A DNA stretch of 64,000 nt from Phaeovulum vinaykumarii (GCF_900156695.1 NZ_FTOM01000002.1:186001-250000), one strand, 5' to 3'. Counted from the first letter of the stretch, positions 48,324-57,480 are shown. The notes: generated by a model not told the origin, from the letters alone. Program-made: numbers and translations.

Positions 48324-49055
48324 GTGACAGGGGCGATCAAGGCGCTCATCTTCGACAAGGACGGCACGCTCTTTGATTTCGAGGCGACCTGGTGCGCCTG
48401 GTCGCGGGGGCTGCTTCTCGATCTGGCCGAGGGCGATGCGGCCCATGCGGCGCGGATGGGCGCGGCGGTGGGCTATGTCTTCGACCCCGCGGGCGGTCCG
48501 GGCCGGTTCGAGCGCACCAGCCCGGTGATCGCAGGCACTGCCGACGGCGTGGCGCGCCTTTTGCTGCCGCATCTTCCGGGCATGGATGCGGCCGGGCTGA
48601 TCGCACGGATGAACGCCCGCGCCAGCGCCGCGCCCCAGGCCGAGGTCGTGCCGCTGGGCCCGCTGCTGGCGCGGTTGCGCGGGCGCGGGCTGCGGCTGGG
48701 CGTGGCCACCAACGACAGCGAGGCGCCGGCGCGGGCGCATCTGCGCGCGGTCGGTGCCGAGACGGCCTTCGATTTCATCGCCGGGGCCGATTCGGGCTAT
48801 GGCGGCAAGCCCGAGGCGGGGCAGTTGCTGGCCTTTGCCGACCGGTTCGATCTTGACCCCGCGCAGGTGGCGATGGTGGGCGACAGCCTGCACGATCTGG
48901 CCGCGGCCCAGGCGGCGGGCATGCGCGGCGTGGGCGTGCTGAGCGGCTTTGCCACCGCCGGGGATCTGGCGCCGCACGCCCATGCGGTGCTGCCCCATAT
49001 CGGCGCGCTCGAGGTCTGGCTCGATGCCGGGGCGCCGGCCGGTGTCGCGCCCTGA
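48324..49055 (+). CDS. HAD-superfamily hydrolase, phosphoglycolate-phosphatase-like
   Basis: A 243-residue HAD-IA phosphatase: motif I DKDGTLFDF, motif II ATNDSE, motif III Lys in GGKPEAG and motif IV VGDSLHDLAAA. A helical cap lies after motif I. GTG start preceded by GGAGGAGG. Typical substrates are phosphoglycolate or small sugar phosphates; I cannot choose. It follows the DUF3572 gene by 32 bases and is followed by a short tandem repeat. Confidence 0.87.
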   Translation: MTGAIKALIFDKDGTLFDFEATWCAWSRGLLLDLAEGDAAHAARMGAAVGYVFDPAGGPGRFERTSPVIAGTADGVARLLLPHLPGMDAAGLIARMNARASAAPQAEVVPLGPLLARLRGRGLRLGVATNDSEAPARAHLRAVGAETAFDFIAGADSGYGGKPEAGQLLAFADRFDLDPAQVAMVGDSLHDLAAAQAAGMRGVGVLSGFATAGDLAPHAHAVLPHIGALEVWLDAGAPAGVAP

Positions 49056-49094
49056 GACGGCGGGCTTAGACGGTGGGCTGAGAGGGCGGGCTGA
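49056..49094. repeat. Three tandem 13-bp repeats
   Basis: GACGGCGGGCTTA, GACGGTGGGCTGA and GAGGGCGGGCTGA follow directly after the stop of the HAD hydrolase gene, with a weaker fourth unit behind. A small degenerate minisatellite with no visible coding role. Confidence 0.85.
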
Positions 49095-49217
49095 TACCGC
49101 GGGCCTGGGCCTGATCGCGCCCACGCCGCGCGGGCTGGCCATCGCCGCGATGCGGGGCTAGCGTTTTCAAGGGCCTGCCGCCGCCTGGCGGGGCCGATGA
49201 GGGAAGAGGGCATCGCC

Positions 49218-50939
49218 ATGTCGCGGAACCGGATCGTTCATGTGCTGATCGGGGTGCTGGCCGGGCTGGCCGCCTGGCTGAATGCCGAGATCCTGCCCGA
49301 TGCCGCGCTGCCGCGGGCCGCCCTGGCCAGCAGCGTTGCCGCGGGCGTCTTCTTCGGAACCGGGCTGGCCATGCTGAACGATCTGGGCGTTCGTCGCGCA
49401 ATGGCGATGGCGGGCGTGCTGGCGGCCTTTGTCACCGGCTTCGTGGTCGCCGGGTCGTATCGCTTTGACACGGTGTCGGAATATCTGGCCTCCGGGCATA
49501 CGGTTCTGGCCGGACTGATCCTGACCGGGGTGCCGCTGCCCTTTTTGATGGCGCGGATGCAGCTGGGGCCGCAGGGCTGGGCGCATTACCCAACATTGTT
49601 CATGAATTCCTGGAACATCGTCGTGCGCTATGCCGCGGCGGCCTCGTTTCTGGGGGTGGTCTGGATCTCGCTCTGGGCCTCGGCTGAACTCTTGCGGATC
49701 GTCGGGCTCGATGTCTTCAGCCAGATCCTGAACGAGCCCCTCTTCGGCTGGGTTCTGTCGGGGGCGGTGATGGGGCTGGGGCTGGCGGTGGTGGGCGAGA
49801 TGGCGGATCTGGTCTCGCCCTATCTGCTGCTGCGCCTCCTGCGCCTGCTCGAACCGCTGATCCTGGTGGTGACGCTGGTCTTTCTGGCGGCGGTGCCCTT
49901 CCGCGGGCTGGACCTGCTGTTCGGCCCGCTGTCGACGGCCGCCATGCTGATGGGCGTGGCGCTGGCCGCGGTGGGGCTGATCTCGATCAGCGTGGACCAA
50001 TGCGACGACGACGGCGTGCGCGGCGCGCTGATGGGCTGGGTCACGCGCATCCTGGCGCTGACGCTGCCGCTTCTGGGGGGGCTGGCGGCCTGGGCGGTGA
50101 CGGTGCGCATCACCCGTTACGGCCTGACGCCCGACCGGGTTGCCGCGGCGATGGTGGCGGTGGGGGTGCTGGGCTATGCCGTTCTCTATGCCCTGTCGGT
50201 CCTGCGCCGCAGCGGCTGGAAACAGCGCATCCGCAGCTCGAACCGGATCATGGCGATCGCGGGGGTCTGCATGGCGGGCCTGTGGTTCTCGCCGCTGCTC
50301 GATGCCGAGACGATGTCGACCCGCAGCCAGATGGAGCGCTTTGCCGACGGGCGCGCCGCGCCGCAGGATCTGCCGCTTTGGGAAATGGGCCGGGGCGAAT
50401 GGGGCCGGGCCGGCAAGGCGGCGCTGGCCGATCTGCGTGCGCGCAGCGCCGACACCCCCGCGCTTGCCGCCGAGATCGCGCGTTATGACGCCGCCGAGAG
50501 CCGCTGGGAACTGGCGGCGATGCGCCGGGCCCACCCCGATGCCGAACGCGATGCCCGGCTGATCGAGAACGCCCCGACGATCTTCGGTTCGGTGCGCTTC
50601 GCCGAGATCGTGGCCGATCTCGACCCGACCGAGGTCGAAAGCTACGCCAATGTCTGCGCCGAGGGCTGCTATCTGCTGTCGGCCGACCTGTTGCCCGACG
50701 TGCCGGGCGAGGAGGCGATCCTTCTCAAGCGGACCGAACGCTTCACCCCGGAATATTCGACCCATCTCTTTGTCCATACCCCGGAGGGCTGGCGGCTGAG
50801 CGGGCGCATCGTCGAGATCACGCCCGATCTTGCGGCGCGCGCCGACACCACCGAGGAGGCGATCCGCAGCATCCGCCGCGTGCCGGCGGGTCTCATGGCG
50901 CTTGAACTGGGGGGGGTTCGTCTGGTCGTCTTGCCCTGA
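49218..50939 (+). CDS. DUF4153 domain membrane protein
   Basis: About 573 residues. The first 370 contain about eleven hydrophobic helices with the DUF4153 layout; after the last one (IMAIAGVCMAGLWFSPLL) comes a soluble 200-residue C-terminal domain with TRSQMERFADGRA and paired Cys (NVCAEGCYLL). GAGGG lies 7 bases before the ATG at 49218. Function unknown; no transport or enzyme motif seen. It stands alone between the HAD and H-NOX-like genes. Confidence 0.82.
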   Translation: MSRNRIVHVLIGVLAGLAAWLNAEILPDAALPRAALASSVAAGVFFGTGLAMLNDLGVRRAMAMAGVLAAFVTGFVVAGSYRFDTVSEYLASGHTVLAGLILTGVPLPFLMARMQLGPQGWAHYPTLFMNSWNIVVRYAAAASFLGVVWISLWASAELLRIVGLDVFSQILNEPLFGWVLSGAVMGLGLAVVGEMADLVSPYLLLRLLRLLEPLILVVTLVFLAAVPFRGLDLLFGPLSTAAMLMGVALAAVGLISISVDQCDDDGVRGALMGWVTRILALTLPLLGGLAAWAVTVRITRYGLTPDRVAAAMVAVGVLGYAVLYALSVLRRSGWKQRIRSSNRIMAIAGVCMAGLWFSPLLDAETMSTRSQMERFADGRAAPQDLPLWEMGRGEWGRAGKAALADLRARSADTPALAAEIARYDAAESRWELAAMRRAHPDAERDARLIENAPTIFGSVRFAEIVADLDPTEVESYANVCAEGCYLLSADLLPDVPGEEAILLKRTERFTPEYSTHLFVHTPEGWRLSGRIVEITPDLAARADTTEEAIRSIRRVPAGLMALELGGVRLVVLP

Positions 50940-51053
50940 CGGCCCATGCCACCCTGACCGCCGGTGAACCGGATTGTTCAAAGAAAGAAGGCCTGAATAA
51001 GGTATTTTTTAAGGCCGCGTCCCTAACGTCATGCCCAAGGAGAGGACTTGGTC

Positions 51054-51659
51054 ATGCACGGTATCGTCAACCGATCGATCCAGCAGTTCATCGTCGATGT
51101 CTACGGCGCGTCGCTGTGGGCCGAGATCGCCGTGCTTGTCGGTGCGCCTGCGGATGGGTTCGAGGCGCTGCTCCAATACGATGACACCATGACCCTGGCC
51201 TTGATCGAGACCGCCGCGCTGCGCCTGGGTCGCCGCCGCGAGGCCTTTCTCGAGGATCTGGGCGCGCATCTCATCAGCCGCGAAACCCTGCGCCGCCTCC
51301 TGCGTTTCGGGGGCATGGACTACGCCGATTTCCTGTTCTCGCTGAACGAATTGCAGGGCCGGGCGCAGATGGCGCTGCCGGATCTGGAACTGCCGTCGCT
51401 GTCGCTGCGCGCGCGGGCGGACGGGCAATTCACCCTTGAGGTGCGGGCCGAAACCGAAGGCTGGGGCGCGGTCTTCACCGGTCTTCTGCGGGCCATGGCC
51501 GATGATTACGGCGCGCTCGTGCTGATCGAGATGGTCTCGGCCGAACCGCCCCGGCAGGGCCGTCCGGGGATCGAACGGGTCGAGATCACGCTCCACGAGG
51601 CCCGCTTTGCCTCGGGGCGGCGGTTCGATCTGGTCCTGCCGCAAGGGGTCGCCTCGTGA
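51054..51659 (+). CDS. H-NOX-fold protein lacking the canonical heme ligands
   Basis: About 201 residues with an H-NOX (HNOB) fold: MHGIVNRSIQQFIVDVYGASLWAEI at the start, the GGMDYADFLFSLNEL helix, and a C-terminal alpha/beta part. Classical H-NOX proteins bind heme by a His in the L-x-x-x-H helix; here the aligned position is Gln101 (SLNELQGRAQM). The YxSxR motif that holds the heme propionates is replaced around VRAETE. So heme binding by the standard site looks impossible. GAGG is 8 bases upstream of the ATG. GTGA overlap with a diguanylate cyclase shows that the two act together. Confidence 0.85.
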   Translation: MHGIVNRSIQQFIVDVYGASLWAEIAVLVGAPADGFEALLQYDDTMTLALIETAALRLGRRREAFLEDLGAHLISRETLRRLLRFGGMDYADFLFSLNELQGRAQMALPDLELPSLSLRARADGQFTLEVRAETEGWGAVFTGLLRAMADDYGALVLIEMVSAEPPRQGRPGIERVEITLHEARFASGRRFDLVLPQGVAS

Positions 51660-52735
51660 GTGCGGCGGCGCGCCTCTGTCTCGATGCCGTCACCCTGGGG
51701 CGGCTGATGCCGATGTTCCTGTGGCTGGACACCGACGGCATGATCCGCGCGATGGGGCCGACGCTGACCAAGCTGGTGGGTGCGGATGCGGTGGGCGCCC
51801 ATGCGTCGGATCATATCCGCATGGAAGGGTGCGGCGGCACCGAGGCGCAGCTGTGGCAGATGGCGCAAGACCCCGAGCGCGCGCGCCGGATCAAGCTGCG
51901 TCTGAAGGCGCATCCCGATTGCGTGCTGCGCGGACATGCCGTGCCCATCGGCGATGCGACCTGCGGCCCCTCGGGCGGGGTCGGCATCCTGGTCGCGCTG
52001 TCCTTCGGGATCGGGCTGATCGCGGCGGTGCGCGCGCACGACCTGACCGATGCCGATTTCGCGCCCACCGACATGGCGATGGAGCTTCTCTTCCTCAACG
52101 AATCGCGCTCGGGGGTGATGGCCGAGCTGCGTGCGCTGAACGAGCGTCTCGAGGACGCCCGCCGCGAGGCCGAGGCCCAGGCGATGTCCGATCCGCTGAC
52201 CGGCCTGGCCAACCGCCGCGCGCTCGAGCAGGAGCTGGAGCGCGTCGTGGCGCTGGCGGCGCGCGGGGGCTCGCCCTTCGCGCTGGCGCATATCGACCTT
52301 GACCACTTCAAGGAGGTCAACGACACCCTCGGTCATGCCGCGGGCGACGGCGTTCTGGCGCGCGCCGCCGAGATCCTGCGCGAGGAAACCCGGCGCTCGG
52401 ACATGGTGGCGCGGATCGGGGGCGACGAATTCGTCATGGTGCTGCGCGGGACGGTGTCGCGCCCGCGCCTGAAGGCACTGGGCGAACGCATCATCGCCCG
52501 GCTCGAGACCGCCGAACTGGCCGACGGGCAGCCCTGCCGGGTCTCGGCCAGCATGGGCGTGGCGATCTCGAGCGATTACCGCCCCCCGGAGGCCGAGCGC
52601 ATGCTGGCCGATGCCGATGCCGCGCTCTATGTCTCCAAGCGCGCCGGCCGGGGCTGCTGCACCGTGGCCGAGGGGCCGCGTGTGCCCGGTGGTCCGGTCG
52701 GGGGCGTTGCCGCCCCGCGGGCCGCCGAGGCCTGA
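51656..52735 (+). CDS. HNOBA-GGDEF diguanylate cyclase
   Basis: About 359 residues. Residues 1-150 match the heme-NO-binding-associated domain (PMFLWLDTDGMIRAMGPTLTKL onward) that receives the signal from H-NOX. A coiled-coil (ELRALNERLEDARREAEAQ) links it to a GGDEF domain with GGDEF intact and an RxxD inhibitory site (RRSD) five residues before. Predicted to make c-di-GMP under control of the overlapping H-NOX-like protein. GTG start overlapping its stop. Confidence 0.9.
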   Translation: MSAAARLCLDAVTLGRLMPMFLWLDTDGMIRAMGPTLTKLVGADAVGAHASDHIRMEGCGGTEAQLWQMAQDPERARRIKLRLKAHPDCVLRGHAVPIGDATCGPSGGVGILVALSFGIGLIAAVRAHDLTDADFAPTDMAMELLFLNESRSGVMAELRALNERLEDARREAEAQAMSDPLTGLANRRALEQELERVVALAARGGSPFALAHIDLDHFKEVNDTLGHAAGDGVLARAAEILREETRRSDMVARIGGDEFVMVLRGTVSRPRLKALGERIIARLETAELADGQPCRVSASMGVAISSDYRPPEAERMLADADAALYVSKRAGRGCCTVAEGPRVPGGPVGGVAAPRAAEA

Positions 52736-52989
52736 GCGAGCGCCCCACTCCGACACACAACCACACGGGATGCGCCCGCACGGGATGCCCCGCGCCACCG
52801 GCCCGGCTGCGGGATGGGCTGACCGGGATGTGTTGACCAGGATGGGTGGCGGACAGGGGCGCATTGATTGGGCGGGTGGACGGGCGGGCGCGGCCGGGTT
52901 CTCGGGGCGGCATCTTCGGACAGGCGCGCGCCGCCACGTCGCTTGCGAAAGCTATTCCGCCAGCGGCGCCGATGCGCTAGGCAACGGTT

Positions 52990-53601
52990 ATGAAACAGGG
53001 ATTTCCCATCGCGCTTCCCGGCATGCGGATCGGGCTTCTGGGCGGGTCGTTCGATCCGGCCCATGACGGCCATGTCCGCATCACCCGCGAGGCGCTGCGG
53101 CGGTTCGGGCTGGACCGGGTCTGGTGGCTGGTCAGCCCCGGCAACCCGCTCAAGGCCCATGCGCCGGCGCCGATGCCGCTGCGGGTGGCGCGGGCGCGGG
53201 CGTTGATGCGCCATCCCAGGGTCGAGGTCACCGCGATCGAGGCGCAGCTGGGCACCCGTTTCACCGCCGACACGCTGGCGCGGCTGGGCGCGCTCTATCC
53301 CGGTGTGCGCTTCGTCTGGCTGATGGGCGCCGACAACCTGATGGGCTTTCACCGCTGGGACAATTGGCGCGCGATCATGGCGCAGGTGCCGGTGGGGGTG
53401 CTGGCGCGTCCGGGCTGGCAGATCCGCGCGCGCCTGTCGCCGGCGGCGCGGGCCTATGCGCGCGCGCGCCTGCCGGCCGATGCCGCGGGGCGGCTGGCGC
53501 TGATGCCGCCGCCGGCCTGGTGTTTCGTGGACCTGCCCATGCTGGACCTGTCCTCGAGCCTTCTGCGCGCGCGCCGGTCACAGGGTGCGGCATCGCGGTG
53601 A
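52990..53601 (+). CDS. nadD: Nicotinate-nucleotide adenylyltransferase
   Basis: A 203-residue nucleotidyltransferase with [11 protein letters not shown] (residues 18-28, HxGH-type site), SPGNPLK, and the C-terminal [10 protein letters not shown] (ISSTxxR-like). It adenylates nicotinate mononucleotide in NAD biosynthesis. The 254 bases upstream hold no gene but contain degenerate CGGGATG-based repeats (52764-52830). Normally near rsfS/rlmH; here it is followed by a carboxypeptidase gene. Confidence 0.93.
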   Translation: MKQGFPIALPGMRIGLLGGSFDPAHDGHVRITREALRRFGLDRVWWLVSPGNPLKAHAPAPMPLRVARARALMRHPRVEVTAIEAQLGTRFTADTLARLGALYPGVRFVWLMGADNLMGFHRWDNWRAIMAQVPVGVLARPGWQIRARLSPAARAYARARLPADAAGRLALMPPPAWCFVDLPMLDLSSSLLRARRSQGAASR

Positions 53602-53733
53602 CGCTGCGCCGAAAGGGGCGGCGGCCTGTTGACCCCGCCCTTGATGCAGGGCCTGCGGCCGCGCTAGACCGGAGGAAACGCACCGCCCCTCACGGCGCCG
53701 GGGCCGTCGGGGCAGGGTGTGGGGAGCTCGCGA

Positions 53734-55248
53734 ATGACACTGACGCGACGCATGCTTCTGGCGGGGCTGGCCTCGGGCCTGGGCGAGGCCACGCTGGCGC
53801 AGGGCGCGCGTCTTCCGACCCTGGGGCGGGCGGGCGCGGCGCTGGTTCCGGCGATGGTCACCAATGCGGTTGCGGCGCCGGCGTCGGCCCGCGTGGGCGC
53901 CCCCTCGGCCGAGGATCTGATCCGCGCCGCCGATCTGGGGGGCGATGTGGCCTATGCGCTGGCGGATGCGCGCACCGGGCTGGTGCTGGAAACGCGCGCG
54001 GGCGGCAAGGCGCTGCCGCCGGCCTCGACCGCCAAGACGATCACCGCGCTCTATGCGCTCGACACGCTGCATGCCGAGGCGCGCTTCAAGACCCGGCTGA
54101 TCGCCACGGGGCCGATCTCGGGCGGCCAGATCCGCGGCGACCTGATCCTGGCGGGGGGCGGGGATCCCACGCTCGACACCGATGACCTGGCGGCCATGGC
54201 GCGGGCGCTGCGGGCGCGCGGGGTGACCGGTATCACCGGGCGGTTCCTGGTCTGGGCCGGCGCGCTGCCCTTCGCCCACGAGATCGCCGGCGATCAGCCC
54301 GAGCATGTCGGCTACAACCCCGCCGTCTCGGGGATCAACCTCAATTACAACCGCGTGCAACTGGTCTGGGCCCGCGGGCAGAACGGCTATCGGCTGGGCA
54401 TGGATGCCGCCAGCGAACATATCGCGCCCAAGGTCTATTCGGTGCGCGTCACGCTGGCCAACCGCAAGAGCCCGCTTTTCACCTATGCCGAGCATGACGG
54501 GCGCGAGGAATGGACCGTGGCCGCGGCCTCGCTCAGCCAGCGCGGCAGCCGCTGGCTGCCGGTGCGCCGGCCCGATCTCTATGCCGGCGATGTGTTCCAG
54601 ACGCTGGCGCGCGCGCAAGGCACGCCGCTGCCCGCCCCCCAGCCGGTCCAGACCCTGCCGGGCGGCGAGGTGGTCGTGGATCACGACAGCCGTGCCCTGC
54701 GCGATATCCTGCGCGAGATGTTGAAATATTCCAACAACATGACCGCCGAAGCCGTGGGCATGGCCGCAAGTCTTGGCCGGGGTCAGCGCGGCGATATCCG
54801 CGCCTCGGCCCGCGCCATGACCGACTGGCTGCGCAGCGCTTCGGGCGCGCAGGGCGCGCGCTTCGTCGATCATTCCGGGCTGGGCGTGGCCTCGCGCATC
54901 CCGCCGGCCGAGATGGTCTCGGCCATCGTCGGGCTGGGCGGCCGCGCGGGCCTGCGCCCGATCCTCAAGCGCATTCCGTTGCGCGACGCGCAGGGCCGGG
55001 TTCAGGACAACCACCCGATCCGGGTCGACGCCAAGACCGGGACGCTGAATTTCGTGTCGACGCTGACCGGCTACATGACCGCGCCGGACGGCACCGATCT
55101 GGTCTTTGCCATCTCGACGGCGAACATGGGGCTGCGGCAGGCGGCCGGGCGCGTGGAACGCCCCGAAGGCTCGCGCGCCTGGGTGGGCCGGTCCAAGCGC
55201 CTGCAACAGCAGCTGATCGAGCGCTGGGGCATGGTCTACGGGCGCTGA
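53734..55248 (+). CDS. dacB: D-alanyl-D-alanine carboxypeptidase/endopeptidase (PBP4, S13)
   Basis: About 504 residues. The penicillin-binding motifs are all present: SxxK as S98-TAK101, SxN in YSNNMTAE, and KTG in DAKTGTLNF. It trims or cleaves peptidoglycan cross-links in the periplasm. The N-terminus MTLTRRMLLAGLASGLGEATLAQG has a twin-arginine followed by hydrophobic residues, so it may use the Tat route, unlike most PBP4 proteins. The ATG at 53734 is the first that gives this leader. Confidence 0.92.
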   Translation: MTLTRRMLLAGLASGLGEATLAQGARLPTLGRAGAALVPAMVTNAVAAPASARVGAPSAEDLIRAADLGGDVAYALADARTGLVLETRAGGKALPPASTAKTITALYALDTLHAEARFKTRLIATGPISGGQIRGDLILAGGGDPTLDTDDLAAMARALRARGVTGITGRFLVWAGALPFAHEIAGDQPEHVGYNPAVSGINLNYNRVQLVWARGQNGYRLGMDAASEHIAPKVYSVRVTLANRKSPLFTYAEHDGREEWTVAAASLSQRGSRWLPVRRPDLYAGDVFQTLARAQGTPLPAPQPVQTLPGGEVVVDHDSRALRDILREMLKYSNNMTAEAVGMAASLGRGQRGDIRASARAMTDWLRSASGAQGARFVDHSGLGVASRIPPAEMVSAIVGLGGRAGLRPILKRIPLRDAQGRVQDNHPIRVDAKTGTLNFVSTLTGYMTAPDGTDLVFAISTANMGLRQAAGRVERPEGSRAWVGRSKRLQQQLIERWGMVYGR

Positions 55249-55316
55249 GCTGCGGTCCGGCGCGCGCCGGATCATGGGGGCTCGCCTGGGCCGGGTTTTC
55301 GGGCTATGCGGGCGCG

Positions 55317-56432
55317 ATGGACACCACTGATGATTTCGAGATCTTCCTCGTCGCCACGCCCGGCCTCGAGGGCCCGCTTCTGGAGGAGGCCCGCGAAAGG
55401 GGCTTTGCCGGGGCCGAACCCGTGGCGGGGGGCATCGCCTTCCGCGGCGGCTGGCCCGAGGTCTGGCGCGCCAATCTCGAGATGCGCGGCGCCGCGAAGG
55501 TGCTGGCGCGGATCGGGGCGTTCCGGGCGATGCATCTGGCGCAGCTCGACAAGCGGGCGCGCAAGTTTCCCTGGGCCGAGGTGCTGCGCGCGGATGTGCC
55601 GGTCAAGGTCGAGGCGACCTGCCGGCGCTCGCGCATCTATCATGCGGGTGCCGCGGCCCAGCGGATCGCGCGGGCCCTGACCGAGGAGCTGGGCGCGCCC
55701 GTGGCCGAGGATGCGCCGTTGCGCCTGATGGCGCGGATCGAGGACGATCTGGTGACGCTCAGCCTCGATACCTCGGGCGAGCCTTTGCACCGGCGCGGCC
55801 ACAAGGAGGCGGTCAACAAGGCCCCCCTGCGCGAGACGCTGGCCGCGCTGTTCCTGCGCGAATGCGGCTATGACGGGACCGAGCCGCTGGTGGACCCGAT
55901 GTGCGGCTCGGGCACCTTCCCGATCGAGGCGGCCGAGATCGCGGCGGGGCTGGCGCCGGGACGTGCACGCCGCTTCGCCTTCGAGGATCTGGCCAGTTTC
56001 GACCCCGCCGCCTGGGCCGATATGCGGGCGCCGCGCCCCGGCCCGGCGCCGGTTCCGCGCTATCACGGCTATGACCGCGACGCCGGCGCCATCCGCATGA
56101 GCACGGCCAATGCCGCGCGTGCGGGTGTCGAGGGCTGGACGCGCTTTGCCTGCCAGCCGGTTTCGGATCTGGTGCCGCCCGAGGGCGGGCCGGGGCTGGT
56201 CATGGTGAACCCGCCCTATGGCGCGCGGATCGGCAATCGCAAGCTGTTGTTCGGGCTTTACGCCACCCTGGGGCAGGTGCTTCAGGCGCGGTTTCAGGGC
56301 TGGCGCGTGGGGCTGGTGACGGCCGATGCCGGGCTGGCCAAGGTCACGGGTCTGCCGTTCCTGCCCAAGGGGGCGCCGGTGGCGCATGGCGGCATGAAGG
56401 TCTGGCTGCACCGGACCGACATCCTGCGCTGA
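55317..56432 (+). CDS. THUMP-domain class I RNA methyltransferase (RlmL/RlmK N-terminal type)
   Basis: About 371 residues. An N-terminal ferredoxin-like/THUMP part (residues 1-160) is followed by a Rossmann methyltransferase domain with SAM motif DPMCGSGTFPIEAAEI and the catalytic MVNPPYG. It probably makes N2-methylguanosine in 23S rRNA (G2445-type) or in tRNA. It is half the length of the E. coli RlmL/K fusion, since the second domain is absent. ATG at 55317. Confidence 0.9.
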   Translation: MDTTDDFEIFLVATPGLEGPLLEEARERGFAGAEPVAGGIAFRGGWPEVWRANLEMRGAAKVLARIGAFRAMHLAQLDKRARKFPWAEVLRADVPVKVEATCRRSRIYHAGAAAQRIARALTEELGAPVAEDAPLRLMARIEDDLVTLSLDTSGEPLHRRGHKEAVNKAPLRETLAALFLRECGYDGTEPLVDPMCGSGTFPIEAAEIAAGLAPGRARRFAFEDLASFDPAAWADMRAPRPGPAPVPRYHGYDRDAGAIRMSTANAARAGVEGWTRFACQPVSDLVPPEGGPGLVMVNPPYGARIGNRKLLFGLYATLGQVLQARFQGWRVGLVTADAGLAKVTGLPFLPKGAPVAHGGMKVWLHRTDILR

Positions 56433-56445
56433 GACGCGCGCAGGA

Positions 56446-57330
56446 TCAGGCCGCGGTTTCGGCCAGAGGCGGGCGCATCTCCCAGCCCTTGCGCGTGCCG
56501 GGATTGGCCAGAAGCCAGGTCATCTGTGCGCGGTGCATCGACAGGGGCACCTGCGGCGACAGCGCCTGCGCGGCGCGCGATGCGGCCGCGGCCAGCGCGG
56601 TGTCGGTCATCTGCGCGGTGCGGATCGCGGCCAGCGCGCCGGGATCGGGCGCGGCGGTGCAGCCCAGAAGGACGCTGGCCCGGCCCACCTGCGCGATCGG
56701 CGTGAACCAGGGCCGCAGCAGGTCGAATTGCGCCGCAAGCCAGGGCAGCGCCGGGTCCATCATGTCGCGGATCAGCACGACGCCGCGTCCGGGTTGAAGC
56801 GCCGGCAGGAAGGCCGCGGCGACATGATCGGCCACGCGCGCATCGCGCCCGGCGTCCTGCACCAGGATCCCGATCGGGCCCCCGGCCCAGCGCTGCCGGC
56901 CGACATCGCCGCGATACCAGGTCAGCCGATGCTCCCACGGCGCGGTCAGCCGATGCGCCAGCGGCAAGATGTCGTCGCCCTCGGCTTCGATCTGCCCGGC
57001 ATGGGCCAGCCATTGGTTGCGGATCCGGGGCTTGGCGCGAAACCAGTCATAGGCATGCACCAGCACCGGGTCGGGCTCGCCGCCCTGCGGATGGCCTGCC
57101 TCGGCATGCCCTGCCGCCATGCGCGCCGCCGCCCCGCCGACGAAGGTGCCCAGATCGACGCTCTGGCCCCGGCCGTCGGCCCATTCCGCCGCCAGCCAGA
57201 ACACGAGCGCCTGTTCCTCGTCGTGCAGCATGCTGGGCACATGGGCGCAGGTCTTTCGCGCGCGCGACAGTGCCGCGTTCCAGGGACGCGAGCGGAGGGG
57301 CTCGAAATACGGATCGGGATGCGCGCTCAT
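56446..57330 (-). CDS. Hypothetical protein with SAM-methyltransferase-like motif
   Basis: A 294-residue soluble protein of unknown function. The segment VDLGTFVGGAAARMAAG resembles a Rossmann glycine motif, followed by ILPLAHRLTAPWEHRLTWYRGD and PGRGVVLIRDMMDP, an order seen in class I methyltransferase-like proteins acting on sugars, but no defining catalytic residue is seen. It is convergent with the methyltransferase gene (13-base gap), and the 150 bases upstream lead to tRNA-Trp. Confidence 0.7.
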   Translation of the reverse strand: MSAHPDPYFEPLRSRPWNAALSRARKTCAHVPSMLHDEEQALVFWLAAEWADGRGQSVDLGTFVGGAAARMAAGHAEAGHPQGGEPDPVLVHAYDWFRAKPRIRNQWLAHAGQIEAEGDDILPLAHRLTAPWEHRLTWYRGDVGRQRWAGGPIGILVQDAGRDARVADHVAAAFLPALQPGRGVVLIRDMMDPALPWLAAQFDLLRPWFTPIAQVGRASVLLGCTAAPDPGALAAIRTAQMTDTALAAAASRAAQALSPQVPLSMHRAQMTWLLANPGTRKGWEMRPPLAETAA

Positions 57331-57436
57331 GGGGTTAGCCTAGCATCGGCCCTTGCGCGCTGCCAAGCGACCAGGTGTCCGCGCCGCCGCATCCGGGGGG
57401 CGACGAAACGGCCCTGCACGCGGTGGGAAAGAGGGC

Positions 57437-57465
57437 TTGATTTCCCCCCGCAGGTGCCTTAGCAG
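57437..57465 (+). promoter_or_regulatory. Putative tRNA-Trp promoter
   Basis: GGGCTTGATT with TTGATT as -35, a 17-base spacer, and TAGCAG as -10, ending 15 bases before the tRNA. It closely resembles the tuf promoter. Confidence 0.45.
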
Positions 57466-57480
57466 ACGGTTCCACGGCCT

